This document shows positions 13,721 through 23,614 of a DNA stretch of 36,154 nt, one piece after another (the first letter of the stretch is position 1; every line of letters begins with the position of its first letter). A program made the position numbers and the translations under genes. Location: contig JAVBMC010000050.1 in the NCBI GenBank assembly GCA_031552845.1, forward strand, positions 1-36,154, in the 5' to 3' direction. This DNA comes from JAVBMC01 sp031552845. GTDB lineage: Bacteria; Verrucomicrobiota; Kiritimatiellia; RFP12; DVOR01. The notes below the pieces were generated by a model. That model was not told the origin of the DNA. It did no database searches and was given only the letters and a program-made list of their open reading frames with translations.

Positions 13721-16700
13721 ATGAAAACGACAACACTCAGAGCTGGCCTCTGTCTATTGATGGCTGTGGGGATGCAAGCCACGGCAACGGGAAGCGACCG
13801 TTATAATTGCATCGAAATTACATTCCCTGGTTATGTGGGCACAGTGCCAGCGACAAACTTTCCGGCACTCATCCGCTTAGATGAAAACATTGCGGGCTTT
13901 ACTTATGCCACCGCGCAGGCTGAAGGAAAGGATATTCTTTTCACCGATACGGCAGGGAATGTACTGCCGCATGAAATCGACGAGTGGAATCCCGCAGGCA
14001 CTTCACTTGTCTGGGTGCTGGTGCCGGAGCTTTCAACCGCGACTGTCATCTATATGTATCACGGCAATCCCGCCGTGACGGATGCGCCGGCGTATACGAC
14101 TGACGGTTCGACTTGGAGCGCGGGAAGTTATTATGGCGTGTGGCATTTTAACGAAGCTGACGTGGAGGAAATCTCCGCTGACGCAAGCGGCAACGGCCTG
14201 ACCGGCTATAATCATTCGAACACGCTGTCGCGCAGTGATGGCGCAATCGGGGTCTGCCGTCAGATCTCGGATGCCGCCGCCACGGTGAATGATAAAGCAG
14301 GCGTCTTCATTCCATCGTTTGCAGAGGCGCAATTGGGCGGATGTTTCACCATGTCCGGCTGGATGCGCTACAAGGGCGGGCAGGCAACCGGTTATGATCG
14401 ATTGATCTCCCGCAAGACATCGTCCAGCTCAGCCGCAGGTTGGGAAACGCAGCTCTCACCCACCAGCAGCACACAGTTTACAATGCGGGCGAGCGGAGGC
14501 TCGAGCGTGATAGGAACCGTGCCGGATTTGCAGACGCCCCAGTGGATACATCTGTCGCTTCTGTTTAATGATACTAAGGGAAACATCTATACGAACGGGA
14601 TTCTTTCCAAGAGCGGCGACATCACTGCCGTTACCGACCACAGCGTACAGCTGGCTATCGGCAACAATGCAAATACAAACGAAGCATCGTTCAAAGGCAG
14701 TGTGGACGAAATCCGCATCCGCAGCATTGTCAGCTCGGCGGACTGGATCAAGGCTGAGTATGACACGGTAATGAACCCGGACTTCACCGCCCGTACGAGC
14801 GTAGTCCCGACCGATACCACCAGCCCGCAGATTCTGTCGCTCACGGCGCACTCGCTGACGCCCTTCACGGCGACGATTGACGCAAACCTGCTGCAGCTCG
14901 GAATGGATGCACCGGAAGCGTACATTGATTTTGGATTGGCAACGGATGCGCTGGACCAAGTCCGGACGATTGGCACCGTCAGCGCGATTGGACCGTTTTC
15001 AACCCTGCTGGACAATCTAGAACCTGCAACAACGTATTACTACCGCCATCGGGTAGAGAACTCCGTTGCCATCACCACTGCGCCGGTCATTCAACAATTC
15101 ACCACGCCGGGGCAGCCGATGCTGGGAGCACCCGCGGCATCCAATGTTCAGAACACGGCGTATTTTTATGTGCCGGTGACTGCGGATGGTGTCACTGCCA
15201 CAACGGTCCGTTTGTTTACGGGCGCGTCTCCCGATGCGCTGACAGAAACCAATGTCTGGAATAACGTATCCGCAGGCGAGATGCTAGAGTATGCCGAGCC
15301 GTTCTTGGTTTATGGAGATACCTACTACTATGCCTTTACGATCGAATGCACATACGACAGCCGTCTGTTGTTCTTCGCCACTGAAACCAACAGTATCTTA
15401 ATTCAAGGCGCGGCCACATGGACAAGTGCTGGAAGCGATAGCAATTGGTCAACCGCCGGCAACTGGGACATTGCATTCGTGCCAAACCAAGACATCGACA
15501 CGTTGTTTGTGACCGGCGGCGAAACAGTGACTTTCGTCGCCGATGCACTCTGCAAAAATATGCTGGCTAACTCTGGTGGAGCGGCAACGTTTGACCTTGG
15601 GACTTGCACGCTGACAACAGCCAGCCTATCGATCGGCACCAACACGTCGGCAAATGCAGTTTCGATCTCTAATGGAATGCTCCTTACGGGTCCCTTGCTG
15701 ATCGGCCTAAACAACCGGGGACTCAACAATACCTTAGAGCTGAACCAAGGCGCGCACTTAACCGCCTCTGCCTTTACTAATGGTTACCGCGCAAGCGGCA
15801 ATCGCCTGATTATCGATGATGGCACGTCTGTCACCATTACCGGGCCTGTATTGAGCGGTCAGGGCTTAAAGGGGGACGACACCTCCGGGCATCACAACTC
15901 AATCTATGTTGCGACCGGTGGCGTGCTCACAGTAGACGGCATTTACCCCTACCCCGATCATAATGATATTATTATTGATGGCGGCGTAGCCACCAATAAC
16001 GGCACATATCAAACACGCACCAACAATGGTCGGCCCGCCTCAACGCTTTATATTCAAAACGGCGGTTATCTGAAACAGAAGGGGCTAGCCATGTGCAGCT
16101 GGTATAACAGCACCATTGCCATACTCAACGGCGGCTTGATGGAAGCAGATACCACAGTTCGAGTTGGGCACGGTTCCGACCAAGGCACCAATGCCATGTT
16201 GATTGTCAGCAACGCAACATTACGCGGCACAACCATTCAAGCTCCCTCGGATTCACGCCACTCACGGTCGCGGGTTCTTGTTTCGGAAGATGTTGAACAA
16301 TCGACCTTGGTTGAGCTAACTGGTAATATTGAAGTCGGCGGCATGAACGATACCGGCCGTAATATGGGTCACTCGAATGCGTACCTGCAAGACGGCGGCG
16401 AGGTCCACTGTGGAGGCAGTTTCCTTGTCGGTGGACCGCTGTCAAATAAGACAAACAACCTTGTCTCCATCAAAGGCAAAACATCGCATATCACAGCAAC
16501 AAACTTAACAATCCAAATGGCCTCTCTTTTAGAGTTCGCTATTCCAAACGGCGGGTTTGACAATGTGCCTTTCGATATCAGCGGAACCGCAACCATCGAC
16601 GCGAGCACAAAGCTGACTATTGATGTGACAGATACGAAGAGCGGATACTATACCTTGGTGAAAGCGAGCGAACTTGCGAGCGCTATTCCTCCGGAAAACA

Positions 16701-16801
16701 TCACGCTGATTGGTATACGGTCACGGCCTTGGTCAGTTATCCAAAAAAATAACATTCTGCAACTTCAGATTCCACCGCCGTTGACGCTTTTAATCAACTA
16801 A
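13721..16801 (+). CDS. Secreted DUF2341-LamG-beta-helix protein
   Basis: About 1026 aa. An Sec signal peptide (LRAGLCLLMAVGMQATATG) is followed by DUF2341 (about 45-120; NFPALIRLDENIAGF through MYHGNP). A LamG/concanavalin-like jellyroll (about 135-345) and two fibronectin-like segments (about 370-560; TTYYYRHRVEN and TYYYAF motifs) come next. A WSTAGNW element leads into a region of short Asn/Gly-rich beta-helix-type turns (about 600-950). A conserved C-terminal module (about 945-1027) is shared with the minus-strand genes 17272 and 20440. The domains suggest an extracellular carbohydrate-binding or adhesive protein; no catalytic residues are recognised. AGGAG (13709-13713) fits ATG 13721 better than the in-frame ATG at 13718. 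It converges on the paralogous array. Confidence 0.85.
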   Translation: MKTTTLRAGLCLLMAVGMQATATGSDRYNCIEITFPGYVGTVPATNFPALIRLDENIAGFTYATAQAEGKDILFTDTAGNVLPHEIDEWNPAGTSLVWVLVPELSTATVIYMYHGNPAVTDAPAYTTDGSTWSAGSYYGVWHFNEADVEEISADASGNGLTGYNHSNTLSRSDGAIGVCRQISDAAATVNDKAGVFIPSFAEAQLGGCFTMSGWMRYKGGQATGYDRLISRKTSSSSAAGWETQLSPTSSTQFTMRASGGSSVIGTVPDLQTPQWIHLSLLFNDTKGNIYTNGILSKSGDITAVTDHSVQLAIGNNANTNEASFKGSVDEIRIRSIVSSADWIKAEYDTVMNPDFTARTSVVPTDTTSPQILSLTAHSLTPFTATIDANLLQLGMDAPEAYIDFGLATDALDQVRTIGTVSAIGPFSTLLDNLEPATTYYYRHRVENSVAITTAPVIQQFTTPGQPMLGAPAASNVQNTAYFYVPVTADGVTATTVRLFTGASPDALTETNVWNNVSAGEMLEYAEPFLVYGDTYYYAFTIECTYDSRLLFFATETNSILIQGAATWTSAGSDSNWSTAGNWDIAFVPNQDIDTLFVTGGETVTFVADALCKNMLANSGGAATFDLGTCTLTTASLSIGTNTSANAVSISNGMLLTGPLLIGLNNRGLNNTLELNQGAHLTASAFTNGYRASGNRLIIDDGTSVTITGPVLSGQGLKGDDTSGHHNSIYVATGGVLTVDGIYPYPDHNDIIIDGGVATNNGTYQTRTNNGRPASTLYIQNGGYLKQKGLAMCSWYNSTIAILNGGLMEADTTVRVGHGSDQGTNAMLIVSNATLRGTTIQAPSDSRHSRSRVLVSEDVEQSTLVELTGNIEVGGMNDTGRNMGHSNAYLQDGGEVHCGGSFLVGGPLSNKTNNLVSIKGKTSHITATNLTIQMASLLEFAIPNGGFDNVPFDISGTATIDASTKLTIDVTDTKSGYYTLVKASELASAIPPENITLIGIRSRPWSVIQKNNILQLQIPPPLTLLIN

Positions 16802-16822
16802 ACGTCTCAATCAACAACAAAG

Positions 16823-16851
16823 AAGGCCGGGCGTAATGTCCGGCCTTTTTT
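16823..16851. terminator. Terminator between the convergent giant-gene units
   Basis: AAGGCCGG (16823-16830) and CCGGCCTT (16840-16847) pair across a 9-nt loop, followed by a T run to 16851 on +. On - the hairpin is followed by TTCTTTG, so it may serve both directions. Confidence 0.8.
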
Positions 16852-16937
16852 GTTATCCTGAATAACTAAATCAGGCATCACCTCGTTTCTGCCTTGGCAG
16901 CGGCAGCTGAAAGGTCCGGAGACACGTGTTTCCCGCC

Positions 16938-16957
16938 CACGGGCTTGCAAGCCCGTG
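16938..16957. repeat. 20-bp perfect palindrome next to the broken DUF2341 copy
   Basis: CACGGGCTTGCAAGCCCGTG is fully self-complementary. It resembles the REP-like palindromes scattered between genes in many bacteria. It lies about 20 bp beyond the point where similarity of the pseudogene to its neighbour stops, and a second short palindrome (ACACGTGT, 16922-16929) is close by. Confidence 0.6.
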
Positions 16958-16977
16958 AGGACGAGGTTGCAGGCCCG

Positions 16978-17241
16978 CGTATCAATCTCATACGCCAGTT
17001 CCCCTCCCGCCATATCCGAGAACCGCAGGTCGGCACCTGTTGCCGGGAAGCTCATATCCGAATAACGGAATCCATCAATGTTTTCACTCACCCGCACCAA
17101 CACCGGAAAGTTCACCAACGCAGAACCTGTATACTCCGTAAAGGATAACGTTGAGACCTTCTCAAACGCCGAAAAGTCAGCAGCAGATGCGGAGCAGCAC
17201 ACACCCAAGCATGCCGCCAGGGCAAGCGAACTTATTCTCAT
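16978..17241 (-). pseudogene. Truncated fifth copy of the DUF2341 gene array
   Basis: Eighty-eight codons encode a signal peptide (MRISSLALAACLGVCCSASA) and the first half of DUF2341, ending at YEIDT. They closely follow the N-terminus of the gene at 17272-20406, including SFPATGADLRFSDMAG. The neighbour continues with DPQGTSLVWV, whereas this frame runs into unrelated sequence, through a 20-bp palindrome and a terminator hairpin, to a stop at 16807 (144 codons). The last 56 residues are therefore not native and the LamG and beta-helix parts are lost. The preceding junction (TAA, then GGAG or AGGAG, then ATG) is also similar to the junction before the intact gene. A small secreted fragment could still be made. 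Confidence 0.75.
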
Positions 17242-17271
17242 AGTTGTTCTCCTCTTTAAAACTCCTGCGTC

Positions 17272-20200
17272 TTAGTACAGCAATATCGCTGTTTGCGAAG
17301 CGATTTTAAACGTAATAGTATTACCCTCTTGCAGCAACTCCCATTTTCGGGTTTCACCGCCAAGCACCGTGACATTTTCCAGCGGAATCGAATTATCCGC
17401 CAAGGTCCCGGCCTTGAACAGGATAAACCTTCCGCCCTGCGTCTTCGGGAGTTCGGACAGATCAATTGTCAGTGTTGTTGTCGGGTCAAACGTAGCATCA
17501 TTCGTAATTTCAATCGGCACATCCGCAAATCCGCCGGCAGGACTAACGTAATTTAAATAATTATTCAGGCGCATCAACCAGCTCTGCGCGGTGATACGAG
17601 TGCTGGCACCCTTGACGCTGAAGGTGTTATTGGTGTACTGCAGGAAGTCAGGAATCAACTTGCCATCCTGTTCTGCAATTCCGCCAATAGTGATTTGCTT
17701 GCCAACGGCCACAGTGCCGCCGTCGATCTCAAAGCGGCTGCCGGTGTTGCGGTAGTTGTTGTCATCGCGTTTACCGTTATCGCCCATGCCGACGCCGAAA
17801 TCTCCGCCGGTGGTGACACGTGTGACATCGCCGGGATATTGTACTACCCGCATCGTCTCAGACCAGAAACGGCTGTCGCCGGGAAACTTGAGAATATCGC
17901 CGACTTCAACAACTGCGTTACTGACGAACAACAAGCCATAACCGCCTTGATCAGCACCACCTGAACCCATCTGCAGACGGGTATCGATCTTAAGCAACCC
18001 ACCATCAATGACACTGACGCGGCCGCTGTAGGAACCATTGCCGTGAAAATAGTTCCCGCCTGTCATGCGGAAGACGCCGCCATTTTTAATTTCAACAGTT
18101 GACGGCGTACGTCCGCCATCCGCACACGCGTTACTGAATTGTCCGATAATATTGGTAACAATACCGCCATCGACAACAAAGTCATTAAAGCGCGTATAGG
18201 TCTGAGTGTTGCCGCGAATCAGCAGCAATCCGCCGCGCAGAACATGAATCTGATTGCTGCCTGCGGAGTTGTTGGGGCCGAGCGTCAGACCGCTCGTGAG
18301 TGACACAATACCACCATCGTCAATCACCAGCTTGTTGCCGCCGCTGGGCGAATAGTTGCCAAGCTGCAACGTTGTGGCTGTAATCGTAGCGCCATCCGCA
18401 ACAGTCAACAAGCAATCCCGCGCCTCCTTCACTACGCCAATACGTAAGTTGCCGGGCGAGACATTCCAACTGCCATTACGGATACTCGCTACTGTCGCTT
18501 TATTGGTACCGACAACCAAGTTCGTTGAGTTTAACGAGAATCCGCCCAGATCCAAATCAACCGTTCCTTCAGTGTTGGCGACAAATCCATATGCTGCCGA
18601 ATTCTCACTCAAGCGTATGCTCGATCCAGCGTTAGGGAAGAACGTGTCGGTTGCAGCAGTCGGCACTGTCGCAGGAAACCAGTTATCCGGCGTGGACCAA
18701 TCCGTACTCAATGCGCCCGTCCATGTGAGTGTTGATGTTGCGATAATGGAATTGGTTAACGTGTAGCTGGCCAGATCGCCACCCACAGACGGACACGATG
18801 CCACGAATGCATAGTAATACGTTCCGCCATACTGCGCCTGCGGCAACGCACATTCCAGCCAACCAGGCTCAGTGACACTCTCCCAAACATTCGTCACCTC
18901 CAATGCATCCGGAGAAGTTCCGAACAAACACTTCACCGTGGTTCCGCTGAATCCCGGCTTCAAGAAGTACACCGAACAATGCACCACATTGAACACATTC
19001 GAGGCCGCAGTCACGCCAAGCGCAGGCTCGCCCAAAGTAATAAATGGAACAGCAACAGACGACTCTGCCGACTCCGTTGCATCCGCTGCACGATGACGGT
19101 AATAATAAGTCGTCCCCGGTAACAAATCGGACAACGTATTTGTATAGGTGCCGCTCTCACTCACCGGACCTATCACCACCGTCTCACTCAGCGCACCCGG
19201 ATCAGTCCCCCAGTCCGCATATACTGTCGGCGCGGAACTCCCGACCTGCAGACGGTAAACCATTCCAGCAGACGTTCCGGAAATATCCGCAGCACTCAAT
19301 GAAGCAATCCCTAACGGTATGCTATCATTAGCCTGTACCGCCCCATAACTGACAAAGTCCGCTTGTGCAACCGTGGCATAATCCGCCCGCAGACGATCCC
19401 CAGACAGTGTAGTCTTGGCCAAACGCATTTCATCGATGTAAGCCCGAAGATAACTGTTTGCATTTCCCGGCGGATGCAGAAAGGAAAGGCCGCGCGTTGA
19501 TTCGGTCGCCGGAGCAAAAGTAGGACTAGGCGTTTTCAGGGTTGCCAACGTATCCACGCCATTGGTATAAACGCGGGCGACATTACCATCATAAACAACA
19601 GCGAAGTGAAACCACGTGGAGCTGTTCTTGAAACAGGTCGTCATCCTGGGCGCATAACCGCTGGTCGACTGCGCTCCGCCACGCACGCCAACTTCTTCAT
19701 TACCCCAAGTAAAAATATCAAAGCCTGTAATTTCTTGATAGTCATACTTACGCGAAAATATACGAAGTCCCGAAACATTATTCGTCGCAGTTCGCAGCCA
19801 AGCGGAGATAGTGAAGTAGGCTTCATTCGGTATCAAGTGGTCATAGTTTGCCACGTCCATACCCCCTGGATTTACAGCACACAAAGAACGTCCCAGCGGT
19901 CCCTCGGTCACATTTGTTGTTGCAACAGTGTACCGCGTCCCTGTCAATCCATGCCCAGTCGAATCCTTCAAATCATCATTTGCATGCCACACGCCCGCAA
20001 ACTCATTCGACCAAACTGTACCATCGAAAGAATACGCAGGCACCTCGGCAGCAGCATTTCCATAATACATCCGCACCTGCGCCGTATTCTGAAATACAGG
20101 AACCTTCACCCACACCAACGACGTCCCCTGCGGGTCCCATGTATCAATCTCATACGCCAGTTCTGTCCCCGCCATATCCGAGAAGCGCAGATCAGCACCT

Positions 20201-20406
20201 GTCGCCGGGAAGCTCATGTCCGTATAAGCGAATCCCCCAATATGTGCCCCCACGCGCACCAACACCGGAAAGTTCTGCAGTGCTGATGTCCCCGTATATC
20301 CCGGAAAGGATAATGTAGACACCTTATCAAATTGCGAGAAATCCGTCGCAAATACAAAACCACAAACGCCTAAGCAAGCCGCCAAGGCAATCAAATTCAT
20401 TCTCAT
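17272..20406 (-). CDS. Secreted DUF2341-LamG-beta-helix protein, array member 4
   Basis: 1044 aa from ATG 20406, which has AAGGAG 9 nt upstream; the two codons GTG ATT before it are read through by the open frame. The signal peptide is about 1-20 (MNLIALAACLGVCGFVFA). DUF2341 spans about 45-120 (FPVLVRVGAHIGGFAY, YEIDTWDPQGTSLVWV). LamG is about 135-340 (SAWLRTATNN, VARVYTNG, YIDEMRLAK). Fibronectin-like segments carry TTYYYRHRA and TYYYAF. A WSTPDNW element introduces the Gly/Asn-rich beta-helix part. The end is the shared C-terminal module, finishing ITFKIASQTAILLY. Predicted to be extracellular and adhesive or glycan-binding. It is 33 nt downstream of the previous member and 30 nt upstream of the truncated copy. 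Confidence 0.85.
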   Translation of the reverse strand: MRMNLIALAACLGVCGFVFATDFSQFDKVSTLSFPGYTGTSALQNFPVLVRVGAHIGGFAYTDMSFPATGADLRFSDMAGTELAYEIDTWDPQGTSLVWVKVPVFQNTAQVRMYYGNAAAEVPAYSFDGTVWSNEFAGVWHANDDLKDSTGHGLTGTRYTVATTNVTEGPLGRSLCAVNPGGMDVANYDHLIPNEAYFTISAWLRTATNNVSGLRIFSRKYDYQEITGFDIFTWGNEEVGVRGGAQSTSGYAPRMTTCFKNSSTWFHFAVVYDGNVARVYTNGVDTLATLKTPSPTFAPATESTRGLSFLHPPGNANSYLRAYIDEMRLAKTTLSGDRLRADYATVAQADFVSYGAVQANDSIPLGIASLSAADISGTSAGMVYRLQVGSSAPTVYADWGTDPGALSETVVIGPVSESGTYTNTLSDLLPGTTYYYRHRAADATESAESSVAVPFITLGEPALGVTAASNVFNVVHCSVYFLKPGFSGTTVKCLFGTSPDALEVTNVWESVTEPGWLECALPQAQYGGTYYYAFVASCPSVGGDLASYTLTNSIIATSTLTWTGALSTDWSTPDNWFPATVPTAATDTFFPNAGSSIRLSENSAAYGFVANTEGTVDLDLGGFSLNSTNLVVGTNKATVASIRNGSWNVSPGNLRIGVVKEARDCLLTVADGATITATTLQLGNYSPSGGNKLVIDDGGIVSLTSGLTLGPNNSAGSNQIHVLRGGLLLIRGNTQTYTRFNDFVVDGGIVTNIIGQFSNACADGGRTPSTVEIKNGGVFRMTGGNYFHGNGSYSGRVSVIDGGLLKIDTRLQMGSGGADQGGYGLLFVSNAVVEVGDILKFPGDSRFWSETMRVVQYPGDVTRVTTGGDFGVGMGDNGKRDDNNYRNTGSRFEIDGGTVAVGKQITIGGIAEQDGKLIPDFLQYTNNTFSVKGASTRITAQSWLMRLNNYLNYVSPAGGFADVPIEITNDATFDPTTTLTIDLSELPKTQGGRFILFKAGTLADNSIPLENVTVLGGETRKWELLQEGNTITFKIASQTAILLY

Positions 20407-20439
20407 AATCACACTCTCCTTTTCAAAACTCCACGTGTC

Positions 20440-23400
20440 TTAATACAACGACATTACTGCTGGCGGAATAATCAGCTTAAATACCACTTCGTTATTAGTT
20501 TGTATCAGCTGCCATGTCCGTTGACCAAGCCCAAGCACCGTCACATTCTCAGTGGGGATCGAATTATCTGCCAAGCTCCCGGCCTTGACCAAGACAAACC
20601 GTCCACCTTGCGTTGCCGGTAGCTGCGATAAATCAATGGTCAGTTTTGTGCTGGCATCAATCGTTGCAGTATCGCTGATATCCAACGGCACATTGGCAAA
20701 TCCGCCATCCGGAATCTGCAGCTCAAGACGTGTTGCATTGCACACTTTCAATGTCTGGGCAGTAACGTGCGCCGTTCGTCCGGCGATAGAAACCAGATTG
20801 TTGGTATAAATGGCGGCTGTTGCTCTGCCAACAGTCATTGCTTGAGCGACGGTAACGCGCCCGCCATTAAGCACAAATTCATTATTGTAATTAGAATATG
20901 GAGCCGGACGGTTGTCGTAATCGCCAACACCAATAGTAAGGTCTGTTCCAATCATCAGCAGCGTCTCAAACCCCGGATCTTCCATAACCCGCATTTTTTC
21001 ATTATTGTGGCGCGAATCTCTTGGAACCTCCACTGAACCTCCGACACGTACCGTTGCATTGCTCAGCAAAAACAATCCGTAACCGCCTTTATCCGACACA
21101 CTGCTGCCAACATACAAAGCCTGATCTGCTTCTAAGACTGCGTTGTTAAGAACAAACAAGCGCCCATTCCAGCAGCAGTTGACGTGCAAATTGCCCTTTT
21201 GCTTGAGAAATCCACCATTGGCCACATAGAGTGTTGAAGCTAACGCGCTGCCTTCCGCAAGAGCATTTTCAAAAGAACCCGTATTGGTGGCCACACCGCC
21301 ATCAATCACGAAATCATTGCCTCGCGGATAGGTTTGCACACCCCCCGTTGTCAGGCTTCCGCCCGCCAGCACACGAATCTCGTTGGAGCCCCCTTGATCT
21401 GTAGTACTCTTGACGCTTAGAGTTGTAATCCCTGCAATCTGCACAGCACCGCCATTTTCGACAACAAGACGATTCTCACGGCTTCTCGAATCTACCGGCC
21501 CCACTCCTAACGTTGATGCGGAAAGCTGTCCTCCATTCGCCACGGTCAAACTCGAACCATTGGCCGCAGGATGGGCTACTCCAATGCGAGCACCCCCGGA
21601 AACTTCCCAAACACCATTGCCCATAGTTGCCGTAGCAACACCGGTCTGCCCGACAGTGAGATTCGTCGACGATAACGTATGGCCACCCAAATCAAAGTTA
21701 CACGATTCAGCCTGCTGAACAAATATCCCAGCCGCTGTGCCATTGGCGTTTAACGAAATGGGCATGTCCGGCAGATTGAAATACGTATCCAACGTACTAT
21801 GCGGCACCGCGCTGGGACTCCAGTTGGCGGCCGTTTGCCAGAACGTATTACCGCCCTCACCTGTCCATGTCAAACCACCTTTCATGGTCAATGAGTTTGT
21901 CGCAGTTGCAACCGAGAACACCCGATCGCCATAACTGTTTTCCGCAGTGAACGCATAATAATAAACACCGTCTAAGTTCAATCCCGAAAGCTCATGCTCC
22001 AAGATCACCGGCAAATCCTGCTCCGTCCATTCATGCTTCAGCTCCAGTTCCTCGGGCGCAAGGCCAACCCAACAACGCACCGTAGCCGAATCAACACCAG
22101 GATTCAACAGCTCGACGGAGAAGAAGCCCGTCTGTTGAACATTCGTCGCGCTCGCCACGCCCAACACCGGCGCGCCCACTGTCCGGAACATTGCCACCGG
22201 AGACGTCGCCGAACCATCGTCCGAAACCGCGGAAAAGCTGTAGTAATAATCGGTCTCCGGCTCCAACTCCGTCAACTCTTGAACGACAGGCCCCGAAGCG
22301 TTAAATATACCCACCTGCATCGAATCAGTCATCGCATTCGGTTCGGTTCCCCATGCCAACGACACCGTCGTCGGTGCATCTCCCATATGCATGACGCCTG
22401 TCAACACAGCAGACTGCGCTTGAATCGACTCCGGCTCAAGTGAAAGAATTGAAACCACAGACCCGCTATTCGGCATCACCATTGAGTAGGTCAGGAACGC
22501 ATTATCCATCACCGTTGCATACTCTGCCTGCGCCCATTCGGCCGACGCCGGGAACTGCAGATACCGGAACTCGTCCATAACCGCTCCCAATGCGGTGTTA
22601 GCCGCTTGAGACCCCGATACTGCATAGCGTCCTAGGCCAATCCCACGCCCCGTCACCGCCGTCGCGCTGAGAGATGCGGTGTCCAAAGAAGCTGTCGCCA
22701 AAAGACCATTTGTATAGAAACGGATGACAGTATCTTCATAAACAATCATCAGGTGTGTCCACGGTGCGCCCGCTTTCAGCTCATTTGGCAACGAAACCGA
22801 ATAACCCTTTGAGGTATTGGTACCGCGTGCCCCCAGCGATGTTCCACTGTAACAAAAAGACTCCCATCCATCGGCGTTATTGGAGCCGGCTTTATGCGAA
22901 ATAAAACGAGACCCCTGTACCTGCGTTATCGTCGGCTGTATCCATCCGGAGATTGAAAACCGCGCCGCATTCGTCACCACCCCGGCAGGCGACTTGGAGA
23001 CATACACGCCCCAGTCGCCTGAAGTAGCGATGTTCCCGCTACGCACGGCCTTGCCGATTAAGCCATCCACCACCGTCGAAGCCGACCCCTTGGCGCCGGC
23101 AAAGCCGTGTCCTGTTGAATCCCCTACCTTCAGCGTTTCATTGGTGCTCATATGCCAAACCGCCACATGATCATTGCTCCAGACCGTTCCATCCGTACGA
23201 TACGCCGGCATGACCGCCTGCGGATTAGCATAGTATGCTTTAAGAGACGCAGATGCCGTCAATTCCGAAACCGCCACCCATACATACGACGTCCCTGCAG
23301 TATTCCATGTATCCACCTCATACGGCAGCTCGTTGCCATTCGCATCCGCAAACCGCAAGTCCACACCATCCGCCTGCAAGTCGGCATAATCGAATCCCGC

Positions 23401-23577
23401 GATATGCGCCCCCAGCTTCACCAGCACCGGAAAGTTCGCTAACGGCGCTGAGCCGGAATATCCGTCACACGTGATGGAAAACGTCTGCTGATAGTCCATC
23501 CAATCCGTAGCAGACGCACTTCCCGCCAACGCCACACATCCAACAATCCATACAACAGATTTCATCAACGTCTTCAT
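20440..23577 (-). CDS. Secreted DUF2341-LamG-beta-helix protein, array member 3
   Basis: 1045 aa from ATG 23577, with GGAG 9 nt upstream. The open frame reaches 23736, but that overlaps the end of the preceding gene and is rejected. Signal peptide 1-24 (SVVWIVGCVALAGSASA). DUF2341 spans about 48-120 (FPVLVKLGAHIAGFDY). LamG is about 135-345 (ISGWIQPTITQVQGSRF, VIRFYTNG, VMDEFRYL). Two fibronectin-like segments carry TDYYYSFSA and YYYAFTAE. A FWQTAANWSPSAVP element then leads to the beta-helix region. The shared C-terminal module ends VVFKLIIPPAVMSLY. Its signal peptide start (MKTLMKS) is identical to that of array member 2, although the mature domains differ, which suggests recombination of 5' ends. 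Confidence 0.85.
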   Translation of the reverse strand: MKTLMKSVVWIVGCVALAGSASATDWMDYQQTFSITCDGYSGSAPLANFPVLVKLGAHIAGFDYADLQADGVDLRFADANGNELPYEVDTWNTAGTSYVWVAVSELTASASLKAYYANPQAVMPAYRTDGTVWSNDHVAVWHMSTNETLKVGDSTGHGFAGAKGSASTVVDGLIGKAVRSGNIATSGDWGVYVSKSPAGVVTNAARFSISGWIQPTITQVQGSRFISHKAGSNNADGWESFCYSGTSLGARGTNTSKGYSVSLPNELKAGAPWTHLMIVYEDTVIRFYTNGLLATASLDTASLSATAVTGRGIGLGRYAVSGSQAANTALGAVMDEFRYLQFPASAEWAQAEYATVMDNAFLTYSMVMPNSGSVVSILSLEPESIQAQSAVLTGVMHMGDAPTTVSLAWGTEPNAMTDSMQVGIFNASGPVVQELTELEPETDYYYSFSAVSDDGSATSPVAMFRTVGAPVLGVASATNVQQTGFFSVELLNPGVDSATVRCWVGLAPEELELKHEWTEQDLPVILEHELSGLNLDGVYYYAFTAENSYGDRVFSVATATNSLTMKGGLTWTGEGGNTFWQTAANWSPSAVPHSTLDTYFNLPDMPISLNANGTAAGIFVQQAESCNFDLGGHTLSSTNLTVGQTGVATATMGNGVWEVSGGARIGVAHPAANGSSLTVANGGQLSASTLGVGPVDSRSRENRLVVENGGAVQIAGITTLSVKSTTDQGGSNEIRVLAGGSLTTGGVQTYPRGNDFVIDGGVATNTGSFENALAEGSALASTLYVANGGFLKQKGNLHVNCCWNGRLFVLNNAVLEADQALYVGSSVSDKGGYGLFLLSNATVRVGGSVEVPRDSRHNNEKMRVMEDPGFETLLMIGTDLTIGVGDYDNRPAPYSNYNNEFVLNGGRVTVAQAMTVGRATAAIYTNNLVSIAGRTAHVTAQTLKVCNATRLELQIPDGGFANVPLDISDTATIDASTKLTIDLSQLPATQGGRFVLVKAGSLADNSIPTENVTVLGLGQRTWQLIQTNNEVVFKLIIPPAVMSLY

Positions 23578-23614
23578 AATCAACATCTCCAAAGATTGTT
23601 CGTGCCCCGTTTGA

